Shown piece after piece: positions 8,651-18,757 of a DNA stretch of 64,000 nt (positions are counted from its first letter, which is position 1; each line of letters starts with the position of its first letter). The notes below the pieces were generated by a model, which saw only the letters and a program-made list of their open reading frames with translations, was not told where the DNA came from and did not search any database. Source of the stretch: JADLGL01 sp963823045 (lineage in GTDB: Bacteria; Pseudomonadota; Alphaproteobacteria; Rhizobiales; Kaistiaceae); NCBI GenBank assembly GCA_963823045.1, contig CAWGKA010000004.1, forward strand, positions 1 to 64,000, in the 5' to 3' direction. A program made the position numbers and the translations under genes.

Positions 8651-9418
8651 ATGAACATGCTCCGCGACACCCTGTTGATCTACCGGCGTGCGTTCGGGAT
8701 CAGCGTCCGCAATCCGCTCTGGCTGATCATCGGGCTGCTGCAGCCGGTCATCTATCTCTTGCTCTTCGCGCCGCTGCTGAAGGGCTTCGCCGGCATGCCG
8801 GGCTTCGGCGGCGGCAACGCCTACAATGTGTTCGTGCCGGGCCTGCTGGTGCTGAACGCCATGTTCGGTTCGCTCTTCGTCGGCTTCGCGCTGCTGCAGG
8901 AGCTGCAGGAGGGCGTCGTCGAACGTATGCGCGTGACGCCGATGAGCCGCCTCGCGATGATGCTCGGGCGCGTGATGCTCGTCGTCACCGTCTTCGTCGT
9001 CCAGGGCCTGATCCTGTTCACGCTGGCGATCCCGTTCGGCCTGGAGCCGAATGTCGGCGGAACCATCCTCGCCTTCGGCATCCTCGTCCTGATCGGGCTG
9101 GCCCTCGCGCCGCTCTCCTATACGATCGCCCTGGCGGTGAAGAAGCAGGAGATCTTCGCCGGCTTCATCAACATGTTCGCCCTGCCGCTGATGCTGCTGT
9201 CGGGCATCTTGCTGCCGATCGTCGCGCCGATCGCGCCGAACTGGCTCATCTCGATCGCTAAGATCAATCCGTTTTATCACGCGGTCCTGGCCGTTCGGGC
9301 CTTGTTCGTCGGCGACTTCGGCAACTCCGAAATCCTCATCGGCGCGGGTCTTGTTGCCGGCCTCGCCGTGGTCCTGATGGCGCTCGGCGCCCGCGCCTTC
9401 TCCAGAGCCGTCGCCTAG
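8651..9418 (+). CDS. ABC-2 type transporter permease (DrrB-like)
   Basis: 255 residues with six hydrophobic segments, the size of ABC-2 permeases. It starts MNMLRDTLLIYRRAF and contains the conserved ABC-2 region around LLQELQEGVVERMRVTPMSRLAMMLGR. It forms the membrane half of the exporter whose ATPase ends 10 bases upstream; RBS-like GGGCGGCTCC overlaps the gap. The frame is open upstream into the ATPase's last codons only because of the frame break there. The substrate is unknown, and the linked TetR suggests an inducible exporter of a small molecule. Confidence 0.85.
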   Translation: MNMLRDTLLIYRRAFGISVRNPLWLIIGLLQPVIYLLLFAPLLKGFAGMPGFGGGNAYNVFVPGLLVLNAMFGSLFVGFALLQELQEGVVERMRVTPMSRLAMMLGRVMLVVTVFVVQGLILFTLAIPFGLEPNVGGTILAFGILVLIGLALAPLSYTIALAVKKQEIFAGFINMFALPLMLLSGILLPIVAPIAPNWLISIAKINPFYHAVLAVRALFVGDFGNSEILIGAGLVAGLAVVLMALGARAFSRAVA

Positions 9419-9420
9419 CC

Positions 9421-10539
9421 TCAGCGCGGCACGAAGCGCGCCCCGAAAGTGATCGCGAACCCGGCGATCCCGATCAGCGACAGGGCAACCGGCAGGCTGA
9501 CGCCATGCGCTATCCAGCCGATGATCGGCGGCCAGGTGAGGAAGCCGGCATAGCCGAGCGTCGCCACCGCAGGAAGGCCGCCGCTGCCGGCGGGGAAACG
9601 CGCCGCCGTGCTGAAGATGATCGGAAACACATTGGCGGCGCCGGCGCCGATTAGGCCGAAACCAATCGCCGATACGATCGGCCAGGGCGCGGCAAGCGCC
9701 ACGGCGCAGCCGATGGCGACGATGAGACCGCCCGCGAGCAGGGTCCGGTCGCGGCCGAAGCGCGTGACAAGCGCGTCACCCACCAGACGCATCACGGCCA
9801 TGGCGCCGGCGAAAGCTGCGAAGCCAGAGGCGGCGACGGCCGGTTCCGCGCCCTTGTCAGCAGCAAGATATAACGCACTCCAATCGCCAACCGCACCTTC
9901 GAGGCCGATGGACAGGAAGGCGATGATCCCGAGGCCGAGAAGTGGCCCCTTGGGCAGGACGAGCCTGAACGCCCGGCCCTCGATGCGGTCTGCCGGCAGA
10001 TACCAGGCCCGCACGGCGAGCGCGGCGACGGCAAGGAGGACGAGCACGCCCGTGGCGCCCCAGCCGGCAATGAGGTCGAGGCTGAGGAGCAGCGCACCCA
10101 CACCGGCGCCGACAAGGCCGCCGATGCTGTAGAGCGCGTGAAACGCCGACATCGACGGTTTGCCGCGCGCCGTCTCGACCCGCGCCGCCTCGGTGTTCAT
10201 GGCGACGTCGAGCGCGCCGGCGGCGGCGCCTTGGACGAAGACGGCGATGAACAGAAGCCAGAGCTGCGGCGACAGAAGGGTGAGCGCCACCGCGACCGGT
10301 GAGGCCACCGACGTAACCACCGTCATCTTCCGCGCGCCGAAACGGCCGATCGCCCATGCCGTGGCCGGCATCGCCAGGAATGCCCCGGCGGCGAGCGTGA
10401 GCAGCACCATCCCGAGCACCGCCTCGTCGATGGCGAAGCGCGCGCGAATGACCGGAATATAGACCGCCCAGACGCCGCTGGCGGCGCCAAGCACGAAGAA
10501 GACGACGAAGACGGCGCTTCGTGCGCGCGGCACTGACAC
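9421..10539 (-). CDS. MFS transporter, YbjJ-like
   Basis: 372 residues with about 12 membrane segments. N-terminal SAVFVVFFVLGAASGVWAVYIP and the ALDVAMNTEA motif are characteristic of the YbjJ/fucose-permease-related MFS group (GALDVAMN). It is expected to be an inner-membrane secondary transporter; the substrate of this group is not established. The start is a GTG. It is convergent with the ABC permease, with two bases between the stop codons. Confidence 0.8.
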   Translation of the reverse strand: MSVPRARSAVFVVFFVLGAASGVWAVYIPVIRARFAIDEAVLGMVLLTLAAGAFLAMPATAWAIGRFGARKMTVVTSVASPVAVALTLLSPQLWLLFIAVFVQGAAAGALDVAMNTEAARVETARGKPSMSAFHALYSIGGLVGAGVGALLLSLDLIAGWGATGVLVLLAVAALAVRAWYLPADRIEGRAFRLVLPKGPLLGLGIIAFLSIGLEGAVGDWSALYLAADKGAEPAVAASGFAAFAGAMAVMRLVGDALVTRFGRDRTLLAGGLIVAIGCAVALAAPWPIVSAIGFGLIGAGAANVFPIIFSTAARFPAGSGGLPAVATLGYAGFLTWPPIIGWIAHGVSLPVALSLIGIAGFAITFGARFVPR

Positions 10540-10638
10540 GGGCGAGAGGTTGTGCTGACGACGCTCAGGGCAGGTCCGTCACAGGACAGAACGCGTTTGG
10601 ACTCCGCCTCTTATCAGAGCCGCGCGTCCCCGCGCCCA

Positions 10639-12051
10639 CTACATCGCGCGCAGGCGCTCCAGAAGCTCGGGCGTCGGCACGCCGTCGGCCGGCAGGCCAA
10701 GCTGCTGCTGCACCGCCGTCACCGCCGCCCTCGTGCGGGCACCGATGACACCGTCGACACCGCCGACATCATAGCCGAGCTGCGTCAGGATCGTTTGCAG
10801 TTCGACGATTTCCGGTGACGTGAGGCCCGTGCCGGCGCTGCCCGCCAGCGCGGCGAGGAAGGGCACGGTCGGGTAGCCGTCGGCCGGCAGGCCCATGCGC
10901 AGCTGCATGTCGCGCACGGCGTCCCGCGTCTGTGCGCCGATGACGCCGTCTATGCCGCCGACATCGTAGCCGGCCTGCGTCAGGATCGTCTGCAACTGGC
11001 GGATCTGGCCGACGCTGAGGCTCTGGATATTGCCGCCGCGGCTCACCTGCGGCGCGCCCTGCAGACGCGTCGCGAGATAGCCGGCGGTCAGCGAGTTCAC
11101 CAGTGACTGGTTCCATTGGAAGAAGACCAGCATGTTTGGATAGGCGATGAAGGCCGGACCGTCCTTGCCCATCGGCAGGATGAGCGATGCCTGAACCTGG
11201 TCTGACGGCAGCGCTGAGCCGTCGCGGCGGACGACGCCCCAGGCGGCCCATTGCGACCGCGGCAGCTGTCGATAGACGCCCGTCTGTTCCCACGGGAGGT
11301 CGCGCGTGAGCCGCACTTCCTCGAGCCAGGGCTGGCCCGCCTGCCAGCCATATTCGCGCAGGAGATTGGCCGTCGAGGCGAGCACATCCGGGACGCTGTG
11401 GATGAGGTCGACGCGGCCGTCGCCATCATAGTCGACCCCGGCATTGAGATATTCGCTTGCCCGGAACTGCGTCTGGCCGAGTTCGCCTGCCCAGGCGCCG
11501 ATCATCTGCGCCGGCGTCAGGTCGCCGCGGTCGATCAGCAGCAGTGCGTCGAGGAGTTGCGGCGTGAACTCCTCGCCGCGGCGGCAATCAAAGGCGAGCG
11601 TCGCCAGCGACCGCAGCACCGGGAAGTCGCCGGTGCCCGCGCCGAAATCGCTCTCCATCGCCCACAGCGCAACGATGACCGGGCCGGGAACGCCGAACTG
11701 CTGCTCGATCTGCGCGAACAGCGAGGCATATTGGTTCAGCAGTTGCCCACCCATCTGGATGCGGTAGGCGGCGACGACGCGGTCGGAGAATTCAAGGAAG
11801 CTCTGCGAAAAGACGGTCTGCGACCGATCGCGATTGATGATCGTCTGGTCGTAGGTGACCCCGTTCAACGCGGCGATTGCATTGTTGGAAACACCCGCAG
11901 CCCGCGCCTCGGCCTTGAAGCTGTCGAGCCAGGCGGGAAAGGCGGAAGGGTTGTTCTGGCAGAACTGCGCCATGCTCGGCGTAGCCACCAGAAGGCCGCC
12001 AAGGATAGCCGCGACGGCGGCGAACCTGGCGCGAATCGATCCGATCTTCAT
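10639..12051 (-). CDS. Lytic murein transglycosylase, MltB/SLT_2 type, with two peptidoglycan-binding domains
   Basis: About 470 residues. A signal peptide precedes TPSMAQF, so it acts in the periplasm, cleaving the glycan strand with 1,6-anhydro product formation. The SLT_2 domain carries the catalytic Glu in ALWAMESDFG (residue 133), GQTQFRASEYLN, and the YDGDGRVDL segment typical of the family. Two PG_binding_1 repeats follow at the C-terminus, each with the pattern QLQTILTQ.GYDVGG.DGVIG..TR.AV. The frame is open to 12261, but ATG 12051 is the only start giving a proper signal peptide. The gene stands alone. Confidence 0.9.
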   Translation of the reverse strand: MKIGSIRARFAAVAAILGGLLVATPSMAQFCQNNPSAFPAWLDSFKAEARAAGVSNNAIAALNGVTYDQTIINRDRSQTVFSQSFLEFSDRVVAAYRIQMGGQLLNQYASLFAQIEQQFGVPGPVIVALWAMESDFGAGTGDFPVLRSLATLAFDCRRGEEFTPQLLDALLLIDRGDLTPAQMIGAWAGELGQTQFRASEYLNAGVDYDGDGRVDLIHSVPDVLASTANLLREYGWQAGQPWLEEVRLTRDLPWEQTGVYRQLPRSQWAAWGVVRRDGSALPSDQVQASLILPMGKDGPAFIAYPNMLVFFQWNQSLVNSLTAGYLATRLQGAPQVSRGGNIQSLSVGQIRQLQTILTQAGYDVGGIDGVIGAQTRDAVRDMQLRMGLPADGYPTVPFLAALAGSAGTGLTSPEIVELQTILTQLGYDVGGVDGVIGARTRAAVTAVQQQLGLPADGVPTPELLERLRAM

Positions 12052-12169
12052 TCGGGAAGAGTGGCATCGATCACGGCAAGGGCAACCCCTTTCGGCGGCG
12101 GCCGCGTTGTCATAAGGCCGCGAGTCCCATAGCTTGGCGCGCAAAGCGAGGGTGGGAACAAATCGCGGC

Positions 12170-12770
12170 ATGAGTGACCAATCGACCGCGGCCGAGGCGC
12201 CGGCGCCGGTAGCGAGCGACAGGGGTGGCCTGTCCATCGGCCTCTTCATCATCTTCGCCATGATGCTTTGGCTGGCTGTGGTCAGCGTCAGCTACGCCGT
12301 CACCATGATCGGCTTCCTCGGCGATGGCGGCTATTTCCTGTCCTACGGCTCGCTGTGCGGGACGGTGCCGACCGTCGCCAGCATCGACCAGTTCGTGCCG
12401 TTCTTCCTGGCGGCGATGTGGGGCGTTGCGATCTATCTCGGCTTCGCCAAGAGCCCGCGCTTCTACCGCTACAGCTTCATCGCAACGCTAGTGTCGATCA
12501 TTTATGGCGCCATCGACATCGTCACGGGGCCGTTCACCTTTCGCGTTGGTCCCGCCAGTTTCGACCCGACCAGCGTCACCTGCGGCCGCTGGCCGCGCGA
12601 CATCACCCAACTGCCGGATCTCAGCCGTGCTGCAGATCGACTGGCTGGGCCTGCCGATCAGCGCCTTCGGTCTGTCGATGGTCCTGATCGGGCTGACGAT
12701 CCTCGTCTATCTCAGGATCTCGCGGCGGGTGTCGCGGCGGTTCGGACGGCCGATCGCGCGCAGCACCTGA
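12170..12770 (+). CDS. Four-TM inner-membrane protein of unknown function (one frame break)
   Basis: 199 residues after dropping one extra base near 12620. It starts MSDQSTAAEAPAPV, then shows hydrophobic segments LFIIFAMMLWLAVVSVSYA, FVPFFLAAMWGVAIYLGF and FIATLVSIIYGAIDIVTG; the last one (LGLPISAFGLSMVLIGLTIL) is in the shifted frame and ends VYLRISRRVSRRFGRPIARST. No family is recognised. It lies convergent with rpsT, 39 bases from its stop. Confidence 0.65.
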
Positions 12771-12809
12771 GGGCGCCGCGATCAAATCGGAAGGATCGGA
12801 AAGATCTGG

Positions 12810-13070
12810 CTAGATCGCGCGGACGCGAGCGGTCAGGCGCGAAACCTTGCGCGAAGCGGTGTTCTTGTGGAACACGCCCTTGCCGGCCGCACGCATGATC
12901 TCCGACTCCGCCGCCACCAGCGACTTCGCTGCGACGTCCTTGTCGCCGGCAGCGATGGCCTCTTCGACCTTGCGGACGAAGGTGTGGACGCGGCTCTTGC
13001 GCTGCCGATTGGTGTCGGTGCGGCGGGCGATCTTGCGCGCTGCTTTGCGCGCTGAGGAGGTATTGGCCAT
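12810..13070 (-). CDS. rpsT: 30S ribosomal protein S20
   Basis: 86 residues, standard length: MANTSSARKAARKIARRTDTNRQ at the N-terminus and the C-terminal GVFHKNTASRKVSRLTARV match bacterial S20, an all-helical protein that binds 16S rRNA at the base of the 30S body. In related alphaproteobacteria it sits between dnaA and mutM; here the dnaA side is occupied by a membrane protein. No frame problems. Confidence 0.97.
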   Translation of the reverse strand: MANTSSARKAARKIARRTDTNRQRKSRVHTFVRKVEEAIAAGDKDVAAKSLVAAESEIMRAAGKGVFHKNTASRKVSRLTARVRAI

Positions 13071-13172
13071 TCGTGGCCCTTATCATGTTGCGATTAGAAA
13101 CGGCGGCTCAGAGCCGCCGCGTTGGCCGTGCTTATAGTCGGGCGGTCCGCGCCCGTCAACGCAGCCCGGTGT

Positions 13173-13625
13173 TCAGTATTCGATGATATCGTCGCGCTCC
13201 ATGTCGATGGTCAGGGCCACCGCATCGCCGACCGCCGGCAAAGTGCCCTCAAGGCTGACGAACTCAAGGCGGAGCTGCCCGTTTTCCGCGGCCGCTCCAG
13301 TGATTTCGACGACCCCGATCAGCCCTTTGCTCTCGTCGATCAATGAGGCGTTTGGCGGACTCGCGACAAAATCGCCGCCTTCCCCCCACAGACGGGCGAC
13401 CTCTGTCTCCAGGTCGAGCAGTGCTGTGCGGCGCTCCGGCCGATCGGTGAACGCAACGATCCTGGGCGCTACAGCAAGGGTCATCATGCCCGCCTCGATC
13501 GCGGTTACCTCGCCTTGCATGACCAACAGCCAGGACGTTGAAGGTCCTGCCGTGTCCTGCGCCCGCGCCGGCAGCAGCAAAGCCACCATCACGAATCCGG
13601 CCATCAGGCCGATCACCTGCCGCAT
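13173..13625 (-). CDS. Exported hypothetical protein
   Basis: 150 residues. ATG 13625 starts MRQVIGLMAGFVMVALLLPARAQD, a clear signal peptide. The mature part (VMQGEVTAIEAGMMTLAVAPRIVAFTDRPERRTALLDLE) is beta-rich and has no cysteines. The frame is open further upstream inside mutM, but no better start exists. It lies 11 bases downstream of mutM on the same strand, so it is probably co-transcribed. No family is recognised beyond a general resemblance to small periplasmic proteins of alphaproteobacteria. Confidence 0.6.
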   Translation of the reverse strand: MRQVIGLMAGFVMVALLLPARAQDTAGPSTSWLLVMQGEVTAIEAGMMTLAVAPRIVAFTDRPERRTALLDLETEVARLWGEGGDFVASPPNASLIDESKGLIGVVEITGAAAENGQLRLEFVSLEGTLPAVGDAVALTIDMERDDIIEY

Positions 13626-13636
13626 CCGCCGCTCCT

Positions 13637-14500
13637 CTATTTCTGGCACTTCGGGCAATAATAGGTCGACCGGCCGTTTTGGACTATCCGCTTGACGAAC
13701 CCGCCACAACGCGGCCGGAGGCAGGGCTCGCCCTCGCGGTCGTAGACCTTGAAATGGTGCTGGAATTCGCCGAGCGAGCCGTCGGTGAGAACGTGGTTGC
13801 GCAGGCTCGACCCGCCTGAGGCGAGCGCATCCTTGAGGACGTCTCTGATGGCGTCGGGGAGGCGTTTGCACGCGGCCGTCGGCCGGCCCTTGCTGTCGGC
13901 GAGGGTTCCGGCATCCCGCTTCGGCGAAATGCGCGCCCGCCACAGCGCCTCGCAGACATAGATATTGCCGAGCCCGGCGATAAGCCCTTGATCCATCAGG
14001 GCGGCTTTGATCGAGGTCGCCTTGCCTTCCAACCGTTTCGCCAGCCAGGCTGGCGTGAGTTCGGAGCCCAGCGGCTCAATGCCGAGCTTGTCGAAGGGCG
14101 GCGCCGAGGCGAGCGCCGAGGTCGTGATGAGGTCCATCGAGCCGAAGCGGCGCGGGTCATTGTAGATCACGCGGTCGCCGGCCTTGAGATCGAAGATGAC
14201 GTGGTCGTGCTTGGGGTCGACCTGGAGCGGCGGCTGTTTCTTGCCCGCCGTCTCGATGCGGAACGAGCCGGACATGCCGAGATGCATGACGAGGCTTTCG
14301 CCGCTGTCGAGATCGGCGACGAGATATTTCGCCCGCCGCCCGAGGGTTTCGATGTGCCGGCCGGCCAGCCTTTCGGCGAAATCCGGCGGGAAGGGGCGCC
14401 TGAGATCGCCTCGTTTCAGAGTCACCCGGCGGATCGTCGCCCCGTCCATGACCTTGGCGAGGCCTTTGCGCACCGTCTCGACTTCCGGCAATTCCGGCAT
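13637..14500 (-). CDS. mutM: Bifunctional DNA-formamidopyrimidine glycosylase / AP lyase
   Basis: 287 residues. It begins MPELPEVETVRKGL, giving the catalytic N-terminal Pro after Met removal and Glu3, and ends in the zinc finger CLRPRCGGFV...YYCPKCQK that grips damaged DNA. It excises 8-oxoguanine and nicks the strand. The start at 14500 is fixed by the MPELPEVET consensus. It is divergent from ubiE with a 145-base gap and is followed on the same strand by an exported protein. Confidence 0.96.
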   Translation of the reverse strand: MPELPEVETVRKGLAKVMDGATIRRVTLKRGDLRRPFPPDFAERLAGRHIETLGRRAKYLVADLDSGESLVMHLGMSGSFRIETAGKKQPPLQVDPKHDHVIFDLKAGDRVIYNDPRRFGSMDLITTSALASAPPFDKLGIEPLGSELTPAWLAKRLEGKATSIKAALMDQGLIAGLGNIYVCEALWRARISPKRDAGTLADSKGRPTAACKRLPDAIRDVLKDALASGGSSLRNHVLTDGSLGEFQHHFKVYDREGEPCLRPRCGGFVKRIVQNGRSTYYCPKCQK

Positions 14501-14645
14501 TTCGCTTGAATTCCTGGCGGTTGGCGCTGGCCTGCCGCCTCCTTTATGGTGCGGCGAGGCGCAACAACCCTTCGGCAATAGCAGTTATTGTAAAATAGGT
14601 TGGAGGCAACGGCCCATCCGGGCCGGCCCCGACGACGGTTCAGCA

Positions 14646-15423
14646 ATGAGCACGACGCCAAAGTCAGAGACGAAGCCGCGCGCATCCTTCGGCTTCCGTG
14701 AAGTCGACCTTGCCGAGAAGCAGGGCATGGTCGACGACGTCTTCAATTCCGTCGCCGAGCGCTATGACCTGATGAACGACCTCATGTCGGGCGGCCTGCA
14801 TCGGCTGTGGAAGAGCGACCTTGTCGACTTGGCTGGGCGCGCCGCAGGCTTCGCTGAAGCCGTTCCGCGTTCTCGATGTTGCAGGCGGAACCGGCGACAT
14901 CGCTTTCCGCATCGCCGAGCGTTCACGCAGCGCCGCGATAACCGTCCTCGATATCAACGGCTCGATGCTCGCCGTTGGCCGCCGCCGCGCCGAGGAGAAG
15001 CACCTCGGCCGTCGGGTCGGCTTCGTCGAGGGCAACGCCGAGGCCCTGCCGCTACCGGACAGGCACTACGACGCCGTCACCATCGCGTTTGGCATTCGCA
15101 ACGTGCCGCGCATCGATGCGGCCCTCGCCGAGGCCTACCGCGTTCTGCGCCCGGGCGGCCGGCTGCTCGTCCTCGAATTCTCCCATGTCGACGTCGCCGG
15201 CCTGGAAGAGGTCTACGACTTCTATTCCTTCAACGTCATCCCGCGGCTCGGCGAACTCGTTGCCGGCGACGATGAGGCCTATCGCTATCTCGTCGAATCG
15301 ATCCGGCGCTTCCCGTCGCAGGAACTCTTCGCCGACATGATCCGCGGCGCCGGCTTCGCGCGCGTCAGCTATCGCAATCTCTCCGGCGGCATCGCCGCCA
15401 TCCATTCCGGATGGAGGCTGTAG
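14646..15423 (+). CDS. ubiE: Ubiquinone/menaquinone biosynthesis C-methyltransferase (one frame break)
   Basis: 258 residues after dropping one extra base near 14829 (around GTCGACTTGG). Motifs: FGFREV, the N-terminal MVDDVFNSVAERYDLMNDLMSGGLHRLWK, SAM-binding VLDVAGGTGDIAFR, and TIAFGIRNVPRIDAALAEAYRVLRPGG, with FSFNVIPRLGE- and SYRNLSGGIAAIHSGW-type endings. It methylates the benzoquinol ring in the ubiquinone pathway. It overlaps no gene and is followed after two bases by ubiB, forming an operon. A GGAGGC lies about 40 bases upstream of the ATG. The break in an essential respiratory gene argues for a sequence error. Confidence 0.93.
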
Positions 15424-15425
15424 CG

Positions 15426-17001
15426 ATGGGCGTCATGTCCTTCTTCCGCCTCAGCCGAGCCGGCTTCGTGCTCGCGCGCGAAGGCGCCTTCGGCCTGGTC
15501 GATCCCGAGCCGCTGCCGTTTCTGCCGCGGACCGTGGTCAAGATCGGCCGCCGCCTCGAACGCCGCCGTGCCGCCGGGCGCGACAAGGCCGAGCGCCTCA
15601 CCGCCGCGCTCAATCGCCTCGGCCCGTCATGGATCAAGCTTGGCCAGTTTCTGGCGACGCGGCCTGACCTTGTCGGCGGCTGAGATCGCCGCCGGGCTCG
15701 GCAGTCTCCGCGACCAGATCGCGCCGTTTCCGCGCGCCGAGGCCGTCACCATCGTCGAACAGGCCTTCAAGGCGCCGATGGGCGAACTGTTCCTCGATTT
15801 CTCCGACCCGGTCGCCGCTGCCTCGATCGCCCAGGTCCATCGCGCCCGAATCCTGGTCGATGGCGTCGAAGAGGACATGGCCGTGAAGGTGTTGCGCCCG
15901 GGCGTTCGCCGCCGGTTCCAGCGCGACCTTCGCACCTTCTATTTCGGTGCTCGCATGATCGAACGCATCGATCGCGCCTCGCGCCGCCTCCGCCCGGTTG
16001 CGGTGGTGGAAACGCTGGCGCGCTCCGTGACGCTGGAAATGGACCTTCGCCTCGAGGCGGCCGCGCTCACGGAAATCGGCGACTCGATGGCCGATGAAGT
16101 TGGCTTCCGCGTGCCGCATGTCGACTGGCAGCACACCGCACGCGATGTTCTGACGCTCGAATGGATCGACGGCATCAAGCTGTCCCATGTCGAGGAACTG
16201 AAAGCGGCCGGCCACGATTTGCCGCTCCTCGCCCAACGGCTGATGCAGGTGTTCCTGCGCCAGGCCATCCGCGACGGCTTCTTCCACGCCGATCTGCATC
16301 AGGGCAATCTCTTCGTCGAGCAGGACGGCACCATCGTCGCCGTCGATTTCGGCATCATGGGCCGGCTGACAAAGGCCGAGCGCCGCTTCCTCGCCGAGAT
16401 CCTCTACGGGTTCCTCAAGCGCGACTATTACCGCATCGCCGAGGTCCATCGCGAGGCCGGCTATGTGCCCGCCCGCCACAGCACCGCCGACTTCGCCCAG
16501 GCGCTTCGCGCCATCGGCGAGCCGATCCATCGCGTCTCCGCCAAGGACATCTCGATGGCGCGTCTTCTGACGCAGCTCTTCGAGGTCACCGAGATGTTCG
16601 ACATGGAGACGCGGCCGGAGCTCTTGCTGCTGCAGAAGACGATGATGGTCGTCGAGGGCGTCTGCCGCTCGCTCGATCCGGATTTCGACATGTGGTCGGC
16701 GTCCGAGCCGGTCCTCGTCGAATGGGCCAGCCGCAACATGGGCCCTGTCGGCATGATGGAGGACGCGGTTGAGAGCATCGGTTCGCTCGGCAGGCTGATC
16801 ACGCGCCTGCCGGAACTTGGCGAACGCGCCGAGCAATTGTCGCGCGAACTCGCCGTGATGAGCAGGAAGGGCGTGCGCGTCGATCCTGATTCACTCGTCG
16901 CCGCCGGCCTCGGCCAGCCGAGCTCCGGGGCCTGGAGCCGTGCCGCCCTCTGGATCATCGCCGCCGCTCTGGTGGTGGTCGCCTTGGTGCAACTGAGCTA
17001 G
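15426..17001 (+). CDS. ubiB: Ubiquinone biosynthesis protein UbiB (ABC1 kinase-like; one frame break)
   Basis: 524 residues after dropping one extra base near 15677. The protein-kinase-like domain shows the family motif KLGQ (SWIKLGQFLATRPDLV), AVKVLRPGV, and the catalytic/metal region FHADLHQGNLFVEQDGTIVAVDFGIMGRL. The C-terminus is a membrane anchor (AALWIIAAALVVVALVQLS), as in authentic UbiB. It supports coenzyme Q assembly at the inner membrane. It starts two bases after ubiE and ends nine bases before coaBC. Confidence 0.93.
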
Positions 17002-17010
17002 AACGCCGCC

Positions 17011-18238
17011 ATGCTCGAAGGCAAACGCATCCTTCTGGTCATCTCGGGCGGCATCGCCGCCTACAAGTCGCTCGACCTCATCCGGCGCCTCCGCGAACGC
17101 GGCGCGACGGTGCGCGTCGTCATGACCGAGGCTGCGAAGGCCTTCGTCACGCCGTTGTCGGTCGGCGCGCTCATCGGCGAAGACCCGTTCACTGATCTCT
17201 TCGATCGCGCCCGCGAGCACGATATCGGCCATATCCGCCTTGCCCGCGAAGCCGACCTCGTCATCATCGCCCCGGCGACGGCCGATCTTCTGGCGCGCAT
17301 GGCGCATGGGCTCGCCTCCGATCTCGCCACGACGGTGCTGCTTGCGACCGACAAGCCGGTTCTCGCCGCGCCGGCGATGAACCCGGCAATGTGGATGCAT
17401 CCGGCCACACAGCGCAATGTCGAGACGCTGAGGCGTGACGGCATCGGCTTCGTGGGACCCGGCGCGCGGCGAAATGGCCGAGGCCGGTGAGGCCGGTGTC
17501 GGCCGCATGTCCGAGCCGCTCGATATCGTCGCCGCCGCAGAACGCATCCTTGGCGGCAAGGTCGAGGCCGGTCCGCTGGCGGGGCAGCATGTCCTCGTCA
17601 CCGCCGGGCCGACGCATGAGCCGCTTGATCCGGTGCGCTATCTCGCCAACCGGTCCTCAGGCCGTCAGGGCTTCGCGATCGCGGAGGCGGCCGCCGCCGC
17701 AGGCGCCGAGGTGACGCTGGTTTCCGGCCCGGTCGAACTTGCCGACCCGGCCGGCGTCGAAGTCGTGCGCGTCGAAACGGCAGCCGAAATGCAGGCGGCC
17801 GTCGCAGATGCCTTGCCGGTCGACATTGCCATCATGGCCGCTGCGGTCGGCGACTGGCGTCCAGCCGCCGCCGGCGAGTCGAAGATGAAGAAGCACGGCG
17901 ATGCCGAACTGCATCTCGATCTCGTCGCCAACCCGGACATCCTCGCCTTCGTCGCGCAGCATCCGGCCAAGCGACCGCGCCTCGTCGTCGGTTTCGCCGC
18001 CGAGACCGATGCCGTCGCCGAGAATGCGCGCGCCAAGCTCCGCGCCAAGGGCTGCGATTGGATCGTCGCCAACGACGTCTCGCGCGGCACCGGCATCATG
18101 GGCGGCACGCACAACACGGTGAAGCTCATCGCGGCTGGCGGCATCGAAGAATGGCCGTCGATGCCGAAGACGGAAGTCGCTGCGCGGCTGATCGAGCGCG
18201 TCGCCGTAAGTCCTATCCTGAAGAAGGCGGCGGAATGA
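17011..18238 (+). CDS. coaBC: Bifunctional phosphopantothenoylcysteine decarboxylase / phosphopantothenate-cysteine ligase (one frame break)
   Basis: 408 residues after dropping one extra G near 17461 (in GGACCCGGCGCG). The CoaC half binds FMN: ISGGIAAYKSLDLIRRL, active-site region DIGHIRLAREAD, and PAMNPAMW with the conserved Asn. The CoaB half begins LAGQHVLVTAGPTHEPLDPVR, with NRSSGRQGFAIA and SKMKKHGD. It catalyses two steps of coenzyme A synthesis. It overlaps dut by the four bases ATGA, so translation is probably coupled. Confidence 0.94.
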
Positions 18239-18702
18239 ACCGGCCGCAGCTGCGCGTGGCCCGACTCGATAGCGCGGCCGACCTGCCGCTGCCGTCCTAT
18301 CGCAGCGCCGGCGCCGCCGGCCTCGACCTTCACGCCGCCGTTGCGGCCGATGAGCCGATGGTTGTGAAGCCGGGTGACCGCGCCCTTGTGCCGACCGGCC
18401 TGATCGTCGCCATTCCCGAGGGTCACGAAGGCCAGGTGCGGCCCCGTTCCGGACTTGCGCTGAACCACGGCCTCACCGTCCTCAACGCGCCTGGCACGAT
18501 CGATTCCGATTATCGCGGCGAGCTGAAGGTACTTCTCATCAATCACGGCAGCGAGCCGGTCATCGTCAGCCGCGGCATGCGTGTCGCCCAGCTCATTGTC
18601 AGCCCCTTTGCCCATGCGGAGATCGTCGAAGTGACGGCAAGTCACGAACTCGGCGATACTGAGCGTGGAGGCGGTGGTTTCGGTTCGACGGGTTCGGGCT
18701 GA
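18235..18702 (+). CDS. dut: Deoxyuridine 5'-triphosphate nucleotidohydrolase
   Basis: 155 residues, normal for trimeric dUTPase. All five motifs are present: GAAGLDLHA, RPRSGLALNHGL, LNAPGTIDSDYRGELKV, GMRVAQLIVSP and the C-terminal arm ERGGGGFGSTG. It hydrolyses dUTP to dUMP, keeping uracil out of DNA and feeding thymidylate synthesis. The start ATG overlaps the coaBC stop; the longer frame upstream is the coaBC shadow. Confidence 0.96.
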   Translation: MNRPQLRVARLDSAADLPLPSYRSAGAAGLDLHAAVAADEPMVVKPGDRALVPTGLIVAIPEGHEGQVRPRSGLALNHGLTVLNAPGTIDSDYRGELKVLLINHGSEPVIVSRGMRVAQLIVSPFAHAEIVEVTASHELGDTERGGGGFGSTGSG

Positions 18703-18757
18703 CGCGGCGGACCGAAGGCGCTAGGTTCAGGCGAAGACAAACAGAGGAAATGGATCG

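Noticed and set aside
12771..12809. Intrinsic terminator after rpsT
   Set aside because: The GATC-rich stretch has short complementary words but no stable stem followed by a T run.
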